A DNA stretch of 40,561 nt from Prevotella sp. (GCA_022782305.1 JALFPC010000028.1:1-40561); one strand, 5' to 3'. Counted from the first letter of the stretch, positions 27,169 to 37,749 are shown. The notes: generated by a model not told the origin, from the sequence alone. Translations and numbers: made by a program.

Positions 27169-28857
27169 ATGACAAGATACAAGTTTTCAAATATCAAGAT
27201 GCTGGGAGCGTTGTCCATCGCTCTCGGCATCATGGGATGCACCGACACCTGGGATGACCATTATCAAGCAACAGACAGTTTCGGTGGCAATCTGTGGGAG
27301 GCTGTCAATGCCAATGCAGACCTGTCTAATTTTGCCAGTGTGGTGAAAGCCTGCGGCTACGACTCGTCGTTGGTGAGTTCGCAGATGTTTACAGTGTTCG
27401 CACCTGTCAACTCAGCCTTCAGTGCCGATGATGCCAGCCAGTTGATTGCTTCTTACAATGAGCAGAAAGCCAAGGGAGTGAAAAAGAAGGACAATACCGT
27501 GGTTAAGGAGTTTATCCAAAACCATATAGCCCTCTACAACTATTCAGTGTCGTCATTGAGCAACGACTCCATAGTGATGATGAATGGCAAATACCTTCCG
27601 CTCACATCTGCCTCAGTGGGTGGTCAGACCATGCATCTGGGCAAAACAGTGGGCAATGGTGTGCTCTATACTGTTGACAACAAGGTTGAATACTCTCCAA
27701 ACGTATTTGAGTATCTCAAGAAAGATGCTGACCTCGACTCTGTGGCCAACTTCCTGTATGCCTACAACAAGTATGAGTTTATGCCATCTCTCAGTGTTCC
27801 GGGCGATATCGTGGATGGCAAGACCCATTATCTCGACTCTGTTACGGTGCTCAGCAATGAGACCTTCTATGAGTTGAGTGCCAAGCTCACCACTGAGGAT
27901 AGTACCTATTGGATGCTTGCCCCCACCAATGAGATATGGGATACCTACGTGCCAGAATACGAGCAGTATTTCCTCTATGACAAGTCTGTAAACAAGCGCG
28001 ACTCACTGCAGTATGCCAATGCCCGCATGGCATTGCTCAAAGGAGCGATGTTTAGCCGTACCAATAATAGCGATGAGGCAGTCAAGGACTCAGCCATGTC
28101 TACTCTTTCTATTCCCTATAGTTGGAGAAGGATGTATTATGGCACCTTTGATGCACGCTATTACCAGTATGACACCCCCTTTGCCGCAGGTGGCGTGTTT
28201 GCAGATGTTGAAAAGATCACATGCAGCAACGGTATGGTAATGAAACCTCGTACATGGAACATAGATAAGAAGCAGACCTTCTTCCAGACTATCATTGCCG
28301 AGGCAGAAACCAGCGAGCGCCTCGACTCAGTGAAGCAGGCCACCACAAGTGCTCCTACCTTCATCAATGTGAATTCATCCAATCCGTTCTACAATAAACT
28401 CTCCGGCAACCAGTTTGCTCAGTTCTCTCCAGCCCGTGGAGCCAGTCAGGATATCATGATGGTATTCAATGTGCCAGGAGTGTTGTCAAATCTCGGTTAT
28501 GATATCTATCTCATCACTGCACCAGCCCTTGCCGCCGACACCTTAGCATCGCCAGTAGAACGTCTGGGCACCAAGATGCGTATCAAGTTGGCATACAATA
28601 ATGAGATGGGCAAGCAGCCTACCGACAAGGAAATGGTATTATTGCAGTCATCCATAGCCACCACTCCCGACCAGGTAGACACGCTTCTTTTGGCCAAGGA
28701 TGTCAAGATACCATTCTGCTCTTGGGGCGAAGGCATGACCCCACAGGTCAAATTGGTCATCGAGAGTCGTGTGTCAAACAAGGAAGTGCGTGATGGTTTG
28801 TTCAATCGAATATTGAATGTCGACTGTATCATCTTCAAACCCCATGAGGAAGAATAA
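27169..28857 (+). CDS. Fasciclin (FAS1) lipoprotein
   Basis: This 562-aa lipoprotein (lipobox IMGC, then TDTWDDHY) has one clear FAS1 domain at about 40-185: MFTVFAPVNSAFSADD, VVKEFIQNHIALYNYS, LTSASVGGQTMHLGKTVGNGVLYTVD. A second FAS1-like unit follows at about 190-300 (WMLAPTNEIWDTYV). The remaining third has no recognised domain but includes the strand-rich ITAPALAADTL...RMRIKLAYN-type stretch. CTDTWDDH is a start often seen in Bacteroidales fasciclin lipoproteins. It lies between the first SusCD pair and the second and may work with either. Confidence 0.84.
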   Translation: MTRYKFSNIKMLGALSIALGIMGCTDTWDDHYQATDSFGGNLWEAVNANADLSNFASVVKACGYDSSLVSSQMFTVFAPVNSAFSADDASQLIASYNEQKAKGVKKKDNTVVKEFIQNHIALYNYSVSSLSNDSIVMMNGKYLPLTSASVGGQTMHLGKTVGNGVLYTVDNKVEYSPNVFEYLKKDADLDSVANFLYAYNKYEFMPSLSVPGDIVDGKTHYLDSVTVLSNETFYELSAKLTTEDSTYWMLAPTNEIWDTYVPEYEQYFLYDKSVNKRDSLQYANARMALLKGAMFSRTNNSDEAVKDSAMSTLSIPYSWRRMYYGTFDARYYQYDTPFAAGGVFADVEKITCSNGMVMKPRTWNIDKKQTFFQTIIAEAETSERLDSVKQATTSAPTFINVNSSNPFYNKLSGNQFAQFSPARGASQDIMMVFNVPGVLSNLGYDIYLITAPALAADTLASPVERLGTKMRIKLAYNNEMGKQPTDKEMVLLQSSIATTPDQVDTLLLAKDVKIPFCSWGEGMTPQVKLVIESRVSNKEVRDGLFNRILNVDCIIFKPHEEE

Positions 28858-28891
28858 GACCATGTTTTCATAACCTATAAACATCAGAAAT

Positions 28892-31800
28892 ATGAAATAC
28901 AAGAATATGTCATTCTATAATAAGATATGCCACAATGTATCGTCGGGATGCCTCGCATTGTGTGCCATCATGTTGGTTAGTCCATCTGTTGTGTCTGCCC
29001 AGGATGATAATGGCGATGAGAATGTGGCCAAGCGCAATAAGCCTGCAGTGCAGAAGAAATATGAGTTGCGCACAATTAGCGGTCGTGTGCTTGATGCCAA
29101 TGGCAATCCCGTGTTTGGTGCCATCGTCAAGTCTGTAGACGTTGAGGGATATAGTACCCTCACCGAAGAAAACGGTAGCTATAAGTTTCAGTTGCCAGTG
29201 TTCAGCACCTCGGTAATAGTAACAGAACCCAAGTTCAATACCGTGATGAAAGGACTGTCTAAAGAAGAGAAGCAGTCAGACATCACCATGTATTCAACAG
29301 CCTTTGCCAAAGAATACTCAGCTGGCAAAAACATCCGCAATGACAAGAGCATGGATGCCATGAACTATAGTCCTGCCACGAATATTAAGGAAGATATCCA
29401 GTCGCAACTTGGTGCTTTTGCCTATACCCAGCAGCGCAATGGCACTCCCGGTGTGGGCAGTAACATCTTCATTCAGGGTATCAACTCATTGAATGTCAAT
29501 GCCCAACCTCTCGTGGTGGTGGATGGTGTCATCATCGACCAGCAGTATGGTCGCACCCTCATCCATGATGGCTTCACCAATGACATTCTCACCAATATCA
29601 ACCCTGCCGATATTGACAAGGTAACGGTATTGCGCAATGGTACCGCCCTCTATGGTGCCAAGGGAGCCAATGGTGTAATCCTCATCGAAACACGCCGTTG
29701 CAAGAGTATGGCCACACGCATCTCTGCTACACTATCAGCAGAGGTGAGCGCCAAACCGAAGTTCATAGATATGATGGACTCAGAGCAATACAGGAGTTAT
29801 GCTTCAGAGATGCTCAAGACCACCAATACCCGCATCCAGGAATTCAAGTTCCTCAACAATGATCCTAATTATTATTACTATAATCAGTATCATAACAATA
29901 CCGACTGGAAGGACAAGGTATACCGCACTGCGTTCACCCAGAACTACGGCATCAACATAGAGGGTGGAGATGATGTGGCCACCTATAACCTCTCTGTAGG
30001 TTTCACCAAGGCCAACAGCACCCTTGAGTATAACGACATGTCACGTCTTAATATCCGTTTCAATACCGATATCAAGATTATCAAAGACTTTACAGTCAAA
30101 TTTGATGCTTCCTTCTCTAATCTTACCCGTGATATCCGCGATGATGGAGCACCATCAAGTTATGATGAGGGCACACCCACATCCCCTGCCTTCCTGGCCT
30201 ATGCCAAGGCACCATTCCTCAGTCCGTATGCTTTCGGTCGTGGTGTCATCTCCGACAGCCACCTCGATATAGTCCCTGAGTCATACCTGAGCGAGGCATT
30301 GTCATCATATAAGAATTACAACTGGCGCCTTGCCAATCCTCTGGCTCTCAATGAGTATGCCGAGGCAGAAAACAAGAACCGCTTTGAGAATTCTATCCTC
30401 AACATCGCCGTAGCACCAAGGTATAACTTCAATTCCAACCTCTCATTGAGCGAGCGATTCAGTTATACCCTTGTAAACACCAACGAGAAATATTATATAC
30501 CTATCAATGGTGTGCCCGAGTATTATGTGTCGGCAGTAAACGGTTATCGTACCAATGAGGTGCGCTCACTCTTCTCTAAGCAGAACTCGGTGATGAGCGA
30601 CACCCGTCTTGACTGGCACAACCGCTACAATGCCCACAACATATCTCTATTTGGCGGTGTGCGCATACAGTGGGAGACCTATTCACTCAACAGCCAATTG
30701 GGCTACGACACAGGTAGCGACAAGACACCTTTTATGAGCGCAAGCCTCAAGAATGCCACCTCTACCGGTACCAAGGACAACTGGAACTCTATGGCACTCT
30801 ATGCCCAGGCCAACTATGACTACATGGGAAAATACTTCCTTCAGGGCAATATCACTGCCGAAGGCTCATCACGCTTCGGCGAAGATGCCGATGGCCTGAG
30901 CATGCTCGGTGGCGTATGGGGCCTGTTCCCATCAGTGCAGGCATCATGGGTTATCACCAACGAACCATGGATGGCCAAGGCCAACATCTTCGATTATCTG
31001 CGCCTCACCGCAGGCTTTGATGTCAGCGGCAATGATGATATCGACTATTATGCCGCACGCAGTTACCTGCGCTCCAAACTCTTCCTCCATGCCCTCTCAG
31101 GACTGTCCATAGATGGCATTGGCAACACAGAGATCAAATGGGAGACCACATCAAGAGCAAACATAGGTCTCGAGGCCAGCATGCTCAATAACAGGGTATA
31201 CGTGTCATTTAATCTCTACAAGAGCTGGACCAAGGATCTGCTCACCATGCAGAACCTCCATTTCCTTTCTGGTCTTGATGCCAACTGGTCAAATGGCGGC
31301 AAGCTCGAGAATATGGGCTTCGACATTGCAGCCAATGTCAAGGTGCTCTCCACTCGCAACTGGAAATGGGAGGTAGGCGCAAGCATGGGCCACTATAAGA
31401 ATAAGCTTACCGAACTGCCCGATGGCAAGTCCTTTATCTCTACCGACCTCTATGGTGCCAATATCCGCTCGGAGGTGGGCATGCCTGTCAACCTCTTCTA
31501 TGGTTACAAGACAGCAGGAGTGTTTGCCACATCTGAGCAGGCAAAGGAAGCTGGACTCTATATCCTCGACGACAATGGCGTGACCAAGCATTATTTCGGT
31601 GCTGGCGATATGATCTTCGTAGACCGCGACGGCAATCATGAAATCAACGACAAAGACCGTTTCGTTATTGGCGACCCCAATCCCGATATCTATGGAAATA
31701 TTTCCACATCACTGTCGTATAAGAACCTGCGTCTCGATGTGCGCTTCAACTATAGCCTCGGCAACGATGTCTATAACTATATGCGCTCGCAACTCGAGGG

Positions 31801-32170
31801 TGGCAGCCGCTTCATCAATCAGACCACACACATGCTGGGACGCTGGCAGGCTGAAGGTCAGGTTACCGATGTGCCAAAGCTCACCTTCCAGGATCCTATG
31901 GGCAACTCACGCTTCAGCGACAGATGGATCGAGGATGGCTCATATCTGCGCCTCAAAAACGTAACCCTGAGTTATAAGTTGCCGATGAACTCTGAATTTA
32001 TCCAGGGTCTTGAGTTTTGGATACAGGGCAACAACCTGCTCACTCTTACCAAGTATTTAGGATCCGATCCTGAGTTCTCGTCCACCACATCAGTGATTGG
32101 CCAAGGCATCGACTGCGGTCAGCTGCCTCAGAGCCGCTCATTTGCAGTAGGAATGAAAATCAATTTGTAA
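28892..32170 (+). CDS. SusC-family TonB-dependent transporter (pair 2, divergent)
   Basis: This 1092-aa transporter has a signal peptide ending VVSA|QD, then a charged linker, a carboxypeptidase-regulatory-like domain (about 60-135, ISGRVLDANGNPVFGAIV) and the plug with PLVVVDGVIID and DKVTVLRNGTALYGAKGANGVI. The standard LKDAAATA is replaced by LRNGTALYGA, so it belongs to a different SusC branch from the copy at 19920. The barrel ends in RSFAVGMKINL, with leucine instead of the usual terminal phenylalanine. It pairs with the SusD gene 24 nt downstream. The presence of two unlike transporters suggests two product classes or a heteromeric surface machine (inference). Confidence 0.95.
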   Translation: MKYKNMSFYNKICHNVSSGCLALCAIMLVSPSVVSAQDDNGDENVAKRNKPAVQKKYELRTISGRVLDANGNPVFGAIVKSVDVEGYSTLTEENGSYKFQLPVFSTSVIVTEPKFNTVMKGLSKEEKQSDITMYSTAFAKEYSAGKNIRNDKSMDAMNYSPATNIKEDIQSQLGAFAYTQQRNGTPGVGSNIFIQGINSLNVNAQPLVVVDGVIIDQQYGRTLIHDGFTNDILTNINPADIDKVTVLRNGTALYGAKGANGVILIETRRCKSMATRISATLSAEVSAKPKFIDMMDSEQYRSYASEMLKTTNTRIQEFKFLNNDPNYYYYNQYHNNTDWKDKVYRTAFTQNYGINIEGGDDVATYNLSVGFTKANSTLEYNDMSRLNIRFNTDIKIIKDFTVKFDASFSNLTRDIRDDGAPSSYDEGTPTSPAFLAYAKAPFLSPYAFGRGVISDSHLDIVPESYLSEALSSYKNYNWRLANPLALNEYAEAENKNRFENSILNIAVAPRYNFNSNLSLSERFSYTLVNTNEKYYIPINGVPEYYVSAVNGYRTNEVRSLFSKQNSVMSDTRLDWHNRYNAHNISLFGGVRIQWETYSLNSQLGYDTGSDKTPFMSASLKNATSTGTKDNWNSMALYAQANYDYMGKYFLQGNITAEGSSRFGEDADGLSMLGGVWGLFPSVQASWVITNEPWMAKANIFDYLRLTAGFDVSGNDDIDYYAARSYLRSKLFLHALSGLSIDGIGNTEIKWETTSRANIGLEASMLNNRVYVSFNLYKSWTKDLLTMQNLHFLSGLDANWSNGGKLENMGFDIAANVKVLSTRNWKWEVGASMGHYKNKLTELPDGKSFISTDLYGANIRSEVGMPVNLFYGYKTAGVFATSEQAKEAGLYILDDNGVTKHYFGAGDMIFVDRDGNHEINDKDRFVIGDPNPDIYGNISTSLSYKNLRLDVRFNYSLGNDVYNYMRSQLEGGSRFINQTTHMLGRWQAEGQVTDVPKLTFQDPMGNSRFSDRWIEDGSYLRLKNVTLSYKLPMNSEFIQGLEFWIQGNNLLTLTKYLGSDPEFSSTTSVIGQGIDCGQLPQSRSFAVGMKINL

Positions 32171-32194
32171 AACATAAAAACTATCAAGAAGAAT

Positions 32195-33970
32195 ATGAAA
32201 GCAAGATATATATATGGTGCGCTCATTGCCGCCACAATGATGTTTTCGTCGTGCAGCGACTTCTTCGACCAGGATTCAGACCATGTCATCTTCACCGATG
32301 ACTATCATCTGAACCAGTCTTCGGATACCATCTATTCGCTTGTGGGCATCATGCAGAAGATGCAGGCTTTGGGCGACCGCACGATACTGCTCGGAGAGGT
32401 GAGGGGCGACCTTGTGGATGTGACCACAGCAGCCAATGCCGACCTGCGCCAGTTGTCAGAATTCAATATCAGCGACGACAACCGTTATAATAGTCCCAAG
32501 GATTATTATGCAGTAATAAACAACTGCAACCTCTATATCTCACGTGCCGACACAGCCATCCGCAACAGCGCCAACAAGTCGCTCTTCCTCCGCGAGTATG
32601 CCGCTGCCAAAGCCTATCGTGCATGGACCTATCTGCAGTTGGTTATCAACTATGGCCGTGTGCCTTATTATACCGAACCTATCACCACCAAGGAGCAGTC
32701 GGAAATAAAGTATGAGGAGAAAGACATCGTAGACATGTGCAACACCCTCATCGCCGATATAACCCCTTTGGCAGAAGTAGAGATACCGCAGTTGGGAACC
32801 ATAGGAGTGACAGACAGCCGTCTGCTCTATTTCCCTATCTATATACTGCTTGGCGATCTCAACCTCTGGGCCGGCAACTATAAGGATGCAGCCACAGCAT
32901 ATTATAAGTATATAACCACTGCCAATGGCGGCTCCTCCTATTTCCCAACCAAAGCCACCCAATCAAATTGGGTTAATTCCGAGTGGAGCATGTATTCCTC
33001 GTCATACCATGGTTGTTTCTCTAACGAGAGTTTCAATGACCAACGTGAACTCATAACCATGATAGCCGGCGACTCTATCCCCTCAGATGGAAACTATAGC
33101 CAGTTGAGAAACATCTTCAACAGCAATAGCGACAACGACTATAAACCGAGTCTTGTGCCATCCGATGGTCTCAAGAACCTGTCGAGAAGCCAGCTTTATT
33201 GCTTTGTTCAAAACAATGGCAAAGACACCCTCTATGCACCCACCAACCTCTCGGATGGACGTGCTGGCGACCTACGCCTGCCAATGAGTTGGAGTTCAGG
33301 CTCTGTTGTAAATGGAATAACCGGCGAGAGGCTCACATACCAGCAGATAAGTAAATATCCTTCTTCTGTAAGAAATATCCATATCTATCGCCGCACGTAT
33401 GTATACTTGCGACTTGCCGAAGCCCTCAACCGTGCTGGCTATCCCCATTTCGCCTATGAGATACTCTCGGAGGGAGTCAACAACTCTGTTATAGAGAGGG
33501 ATGTGCTGCCCTATTACACCACTGCTGCCGACAGCGCCTTTATCAAGAGTTTCAATTTCCCGCATAGTTCCAACTCGGGATATCTCGTAGAGGATGTGAC
33601 CAATCCCAATCAGATGTATAACACCATAGGCATCCATTCACGCGGTTCAGGCAAAAGCCAGTGCAACAAGTACTATCTAATGCCTGAGAATGCAGAACTC
33701 ACCGGTCAGGCCCTGCTCGACTGGCAGATAGAAAAGGTGGAAGACATGATTGTGGATGAGGGAGCCCTGGAGTTTGCCTTCGAGGGCCAGCGCTATTACG
33801 ACCTTATGCGTGTAGCCCTGCGTCGCAATGACACAAACTATCTTGCCAATCGTATCTATGCCCGTCATGGTGCAGACAATGCTGCCGACACAAGGGCAAC
33901 AATCAAGCGCGACCTTACCGACAAGACCAACTGGTTTATGACCTTCAATGGTCAACTGGGACTCAGGTAA
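32195..33970 (+). CDS. SusD-family lipoprotein (pair 2)
   Basis: This 591-aa lipoprotein (lipobox FSSC, then SDFFDQDSD) follows the second SusC-like gene. SusD landmarks are NNCNLYISRADTAI near residue 110, LREYAAAKAYRAWTYLQLVINYGRVPYYTEPI around 130-160, and the C-terminal ALEFAFEGQRYYDLMRVALRRND. The region between 210 and 450 is poorly conserved relative to the first SusD, as expected for a different ligand. The acidic residues after the cysteine suggest surface exposure. Confidence 0.94.
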   Translation: MKARYIYGALIAATMMFSSCSDFFDQDSDHVIFTDDYHLNQSSDTIYSLVGIMQKMQALGDRTILLGEVRGDLVDVTTAANADLRQLSEFNISDDNRYNSPKDYYAVINNCNLYISRADTAIRNSANKSLFLREYAAAKAYRAWTYLQLVINYGRVPYYTEPITTKEQSEIKYEEKDIVDMCNTLIADITPLAEVEIPQLGTIGVTDSRLLYFPIYILLGDLNLWAGNYKDAATAYYKYITTANGGSSYFPTKATQSNWVNSEWSMYSSSYHGCFSNESFNDQRELITMIAGDSIPSDGNYSQLRNIFNSNSDNDYKPSLVPSDGLKNLSRSQLYCFVQNNGKDTLYAPTNLSDGRAGDLRLPMSWSSGSVVNGITGERLTYQQISKYPSSVRNIHIYRRTYVYLRLAEALNRAGYPHFAYEILSEGVNNSVIERDVLPYYTTAADSAFIKSFNFPHSSNSGYLVEDVTNPNQMYNTIGIHSRGSGKSQCNKYYLMPENAELTGQALLDWQIEKVEDMIVDEGALEFAFEGQRYYDLMRVALRRNDTNYLANRIYARHGADNAADTRATIKRDLTDKTNWFMTFNGQLGLR

Positions 33971-34014
33971 GAATATTATAATGTATTGACAATGAAAACT
34001 TAAACTATAATGAT

Positions 34015-37000
34015 ATGAAAAGACACTCATTATCTATATTGAGGTGGGCAATGTCATTATTAGGCTTTATGACGGTATCGGCAGCCATGGCTGCCAATAC
34101 CGTCGTTGCCGTTGAAAAAGTGACAACAGATGTAACCATATCCGAGGATGTGGATTATCATGTCACCGATGCACAGCCTTTCTCTACCACTGGCAGTATC
34201 AATATCACTGCCACCGACCATGCCGTGGTCATCTTCGACAATGTTAAACCCTCCAAACTTCTCTCGTATCTTGGCTTTGTGAGGATAAATGGCGAGGTAG
34301 CAGTAAACAACACCAATTGCCAGGTAAAGATATACAGTCAGGGTTCCATTATCCTGCCATACTCCGCAGATATCAAACCGCTCACCGTATACAGCGAGAA
34401 AAATTTCGGCGGTACTGCCGTCAATGACTTCGGACTCGAAAACAGCGGCGGTTTCATGAACACCCTGACCGAAGCCAAACTAAACAACAAGATTCGCAGT
34501 TTCAAACTCAAACGCGGATATATGGTAACCTTCGCCACCAAGTCAGGTGGTTATGGCTACAATAGATGCTTTGTTGCCGACAAGGAAGACCTCGAGATGG
34601 CAGAACTGCCTGGCATCCTCGACCGCAGCATCTCGTCATATCGTGTGTTCAAATGGAATGATACCAGCAAGAAAGGATTGGCCAACGACACCCGCTCAGC
34701 CCCCAACAGTACTCTCAATACCACATGGTGCTATGCCTTCGGATTGGGAGAGAATACTGGTATCGACCGCGAATGTGTGGCACATCATATCTATGAGGGA
34801 TGGCCGGCACTGTCCGACTGTGGACGCAACAACTATACCACGTCGGCACCCACGATGAAGACAAACAACGAACCCGGCAATAGTGCCGACGACCATCCAC
34901 AAAGCGTGGCCACGGTATTAGCAAACTGGGAGAAGCACATGGCTACGGGCATGCGCCTCTGCTCACCCTCATCCCACGATGGTAGCCTCGGTTGGTTGCG
35001 CGAGTTCATGGACTCCATAGATGCTCGCGGTTGGCGTTGCGATGTCTTGGACGTGCACTCTTACTGGCCCTCAGGCAGTTTCTATAATCTACAGTCATGG
35101 TATAATGACTACCATCGTCCGCTGTGGATATCGGAGTGGTGCTGGGGAGCATCCTGGAACCGCAATGGTGCCTTCAATCCCAGCCTTTCTGACGAGGAGG
35201 CAGCCCGCCAGAATGCCGACAAGATCAAGGAACTCATCGAACTTATGAACGGCTATGGATATGTGGAGCGCTTCTCTTACTGGAACTCAGAAGCCGACCG
35301 TTCTAAGATCTACCTCAATGGCTCTCTCACCGCTGCAGGAGAGCATTATGCCGCACTACCTGGAGTGGTGGGCTACAATAAAACTTATGAGTATGTGCCG
35401 CGCATCCCAAAGTCAAAGGGAGCCCCCACCAATCTCGCATGTAGTTACAATGCCTCTACCGAGGTGGCCACACTGCGCTGGCATGAGCCCAATGGCGAAC
35501 ATAACACGAGCATGACCGTGGAGCGCCGCAAGAAAGGCGGTCAGTGGCAGGAGATTATGGATGTGACCCTCAAGGAAGGTGAAGCCGATTATAAGGTTGA
35601 AGACACTGAGTCATTTGAAGGTGCTGAATATCGCATACATGTTGTCTATACCAACAGCGTGGAGTATTACACCACAAAGACAGCCACTGCCGTGCCCGAG
35701 CATCTCAGTCCCGGCGCTCCCGTCACCGTGAATGGTACCCGCTATTATGTTGGAGGCAACCTCCTGCCCAACGGCAGTTTCGATTTCGGTTCCGAGGGTT
35801 GGACCAATGGCGAAGGCAATGCCCTGTCATACCCCGACTTCCAGATTGTAGACAAGGGCGGCTATGATGGTGGTACCTATCTGCAGGCCTATTCCAATCA
35901 AGGCAGTACCAAGGTTGGAGCCGTGAAGACTATTGTAGACCTACAGCCCTACACCAATTATTATTTCTCCACCGCCTCCTATTTCAATGGCATGTCGTCA
36001 AATAAGGTGAGCATGTCTTCAGACGGTATCAAGGAAGACTCCACAGTGGTTGGCATCCCTGCCAATACCGTGTGGACCAAGTATGCATCGCCTTTCAATA
36101 CCGGTACCCGCAGCAAGGCTATCATCTCCTTGTCATACCTTGCCTCCAAGGCACAGTTCGACCAGATGTTCCTTGCCCGCATGTATGACAATAAGGAAGA
36201 AGCCATGGCCGATGGTGTGGCAGCCGAAACAAAGCGCGCCCAGATGCTCATGGCATACAACACCATACTCCCCAACCTCAACGATGGTATCACCTCGCTT
36301 CTCGAGCAGGCCGACAAGTCAGGCAATTATGTGCTTCAACTCGAGACAGCCATTGACAATGCCATTGAAGCCATGCAGATGAAAGCACTCGTTGACTCCC
36401 TCACTATCATGACTTCTACGGTGGTCAACTATCGTCTTGGGGGATATGAAAATGTTGAGGCTCTGCTCCACACCCTTGCCACCACCACCTCTGGAGAGGA
36501 GTATGTGGCAGCAGTAAATGGTCTCAAGGCTATCATGCCCGACTGCCTCTCTCTTCTCGAGAATGGCAGCATCAAGAATGCAAACTTTGAAACCCAGACC
36601 CTCGACTGGCAGAAATCAGGCACTTATACAGGAGGCACCCAGGGCATAACCACTGCCGACAATCGCAGATGCTGGCAGGCACAATGGACAGGTCAGAGTG
36701 CCGACGACCTTGCCGGCCAGACCATGGAGATAACTCAGCAGGTGGTGAAGGATGCCAGTGGCGACTATCTCTCGCATGGCCTTTACATGCTCGAGTGCAA
36801 GGCCACCACAGACCATTACTGCCTCACCGATCAGCACTCATGGCTCAGGCGCAATAGCGACGACAAGGTGGCATCGCCCTTCCTGCTCGCACAGTATCTC
36901 GACCTGCCCACAGTAGGCAACAAATGGCAAACCCTCACTACTCCCGCCATTTATGTGAATGACAAAGACACCCTCTCTATGGGTTTCATTTCATCCAAGA

Positions 37001-37695
37001 CTGGCGCCATAGACAATGCATGGAAACCTTACGGTGTTAACACAGGAGTGGGCGACAATCGAGAGGGCGAATGGTATGCCACCGATTTCGTGCTCCGTTT
37101 CCTCCCTATCTTCCGATGCCCAGTAGACGAGGGCGGCTGGACCACCATCTGTCTGCCTTACGATGCCAAACCATCCGAGGGCACACGCTTCTTCCGTGTT
37201 GCTGGCATCACTGCCAATAATACCAAGATATGCCTCGACGAGATAGACGAATGTGAGGCTGGCGTGCCCTGCGTGATGTATTCCGACCATGCCGATGCCA
37301 TAGTATACGAGAGCGGCGACAAGGTGACCAAGCGCACACCTGGTCTCAATGGACTCACAGGACAGTTCCTCACCACTGCTACAGCACCGCAAAACGGACT
37401 CATAATAGAAAACGGAGCATGGGTAATCCAAAACTCCTCCGACCGCAACGAGCGTGCCAAGCTCCGCCACTATTCCGCCTATATCAAGAGCATTGATAAT
37501 ATTGAGGTGTTGGACGAATGGGCAGGCATGACCATGCCAGTAAGATACCTGGTAACCTCTGTTAGTGGCATCTCTTCAGATAAAGAGAATGCAGTTGAAT
37601 ACTACACCATCGATGGCAAGAAACTGAATGCCGCCCCAGCCTCAGGCACTTATATCAGAGTGAGTGGCGGCAAGTCTGAAAAGATCATCAGATGA
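34015..37695 (+). CDS. Secreted GH128/Asl1-like glycoside hydrolase, multi-modular
   Basis: This 1226-aa protein has a signal peptide (AMA|AN) and an N-terminal beta-rich domain (about 26-195). A barrel of the Glyco_hydro_cc (Asl1-like, GH128) type follows at about 205-460: APTMKTNNEPGN with probable acid/base E286, DVLDVHSYW, and LWISEWCWGASW with probable nucleophile E374. GH128 members studied so far cut beta-1,3-glucan; related proteins of this fold may act on other beta-glycans. Next are a fibronectin-III-like domain (about 464-565), two beta-sandwich modules (about 580-725 and 848-1032) split by a helical linker, a GGWTTICLPYDA domain common in Prevotella (about 1038-1180) and a short tail ending KSEKIIR. 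The GH128 assignment rests on motif spacing (88 residues between the two glutamates) and is good but not certain. Confidence 0.82.
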   Translation: MKRHSLSILRWAMSLLGFMTVSAAMAANTVVAVEKVTTDVTISEDVDYHVTDAQPFSTTGSINITATDHAVVIFDNVKPSKLLSYLGFVRINGEVAVNNTNCQVKIYSQGSIILPYSADIKPLTVYSEKNFGGTAVNDFGLENSGGFMNTLTEAKLNNKIRSFKLKRGYMVTFATKSGGYGYNRCFVADKEDLEMAELPGILDRSISSYRVFKWNDTSKKGLANDTRSAPNSTLNTTWCYAFGLGENTGIDRECVAHHIYEGWPALSDCGRNNYTTSAPTMKTNNEPGNSADDHPQSVATVLANWEKHMATGMRLCSPSSHDGSLGWLREFMDSIDARGWRCDVLDVHSYWPSGSFYNLQSWYNDYHRPLWISEWCWGASWNRNGAFNPSLSDEEAARQNADKIKELIELMNGYGYVERFSYWNSEADRSKIYLNGSLTAAGEHYAALPGVVGYNKTYEYVPRIPKSKGAPTNLACSYNASTEVATLRWHEPNGEHNTSMTVERRKKGGQWQEIMDVTLKEGEADYKVEDTESFEGAEYRIHVVYTNSVEYYTTKTATAVPEHLSPGAPVTVNGTRYYVGGNLLPNGSFDFGSEGWTNGEGNALSYPDFQIVDKGGYDGGTYLQAYSNQGSTKVGAVKTIVDLQPYTNYYFSTASYFNGMSSNKVSMSSDGIKEDSTVVGIPANTVWTKYASPFNTGTRSKAIISLSYLASKAQFDQMFLARMYDNKEEAMADGVAAETKRAQMLMAYNTILPNLNDGITSLLEQADKSGNYVLQLETAIDNAIEAMQMKALVDSLTIMTSTVVNYRLGGYENVEALLHTLATTTSGEEYVAAVNGLKAIMPDCLSLLENGSIKNANFETQTLDWQKSGTYTGGTQGITTADNRRCWQAQWTGQSADDLAGQTMEITQQVVKDASGDYLSHGLYMLECKATTDHYCLTDQHSWLRRNSDDKVASPFLLAQYLDLPTVGNKWQTLTTPAIYVNDKDTLSMGFISSKTGAIDNAWKPYGVNTGVGDNREGEWYATDFVLRFLPIFRCPVDEGGWTTICLPYDAKPSEGTRFFRVAGITANNTKICLDEIDECEAGVPCVMYSDHADAIVYESGDKVTKRTPGLNGLTGQFLTTATAPQNGLIIENGAWVIQNSSDRNERAKLRHYSAYIKSIDNIEVLDEWAGMTMPVRYLVTSVSGISSDKENAVEYYTIDGKKLNAAPASGTYIRVSGGKSEKIIR

Positions 37696-37749
37696 TGGTG
37701 AAGCAATCAAGACATTATTAGATAACTAACAACTATCCCATAACGATTT

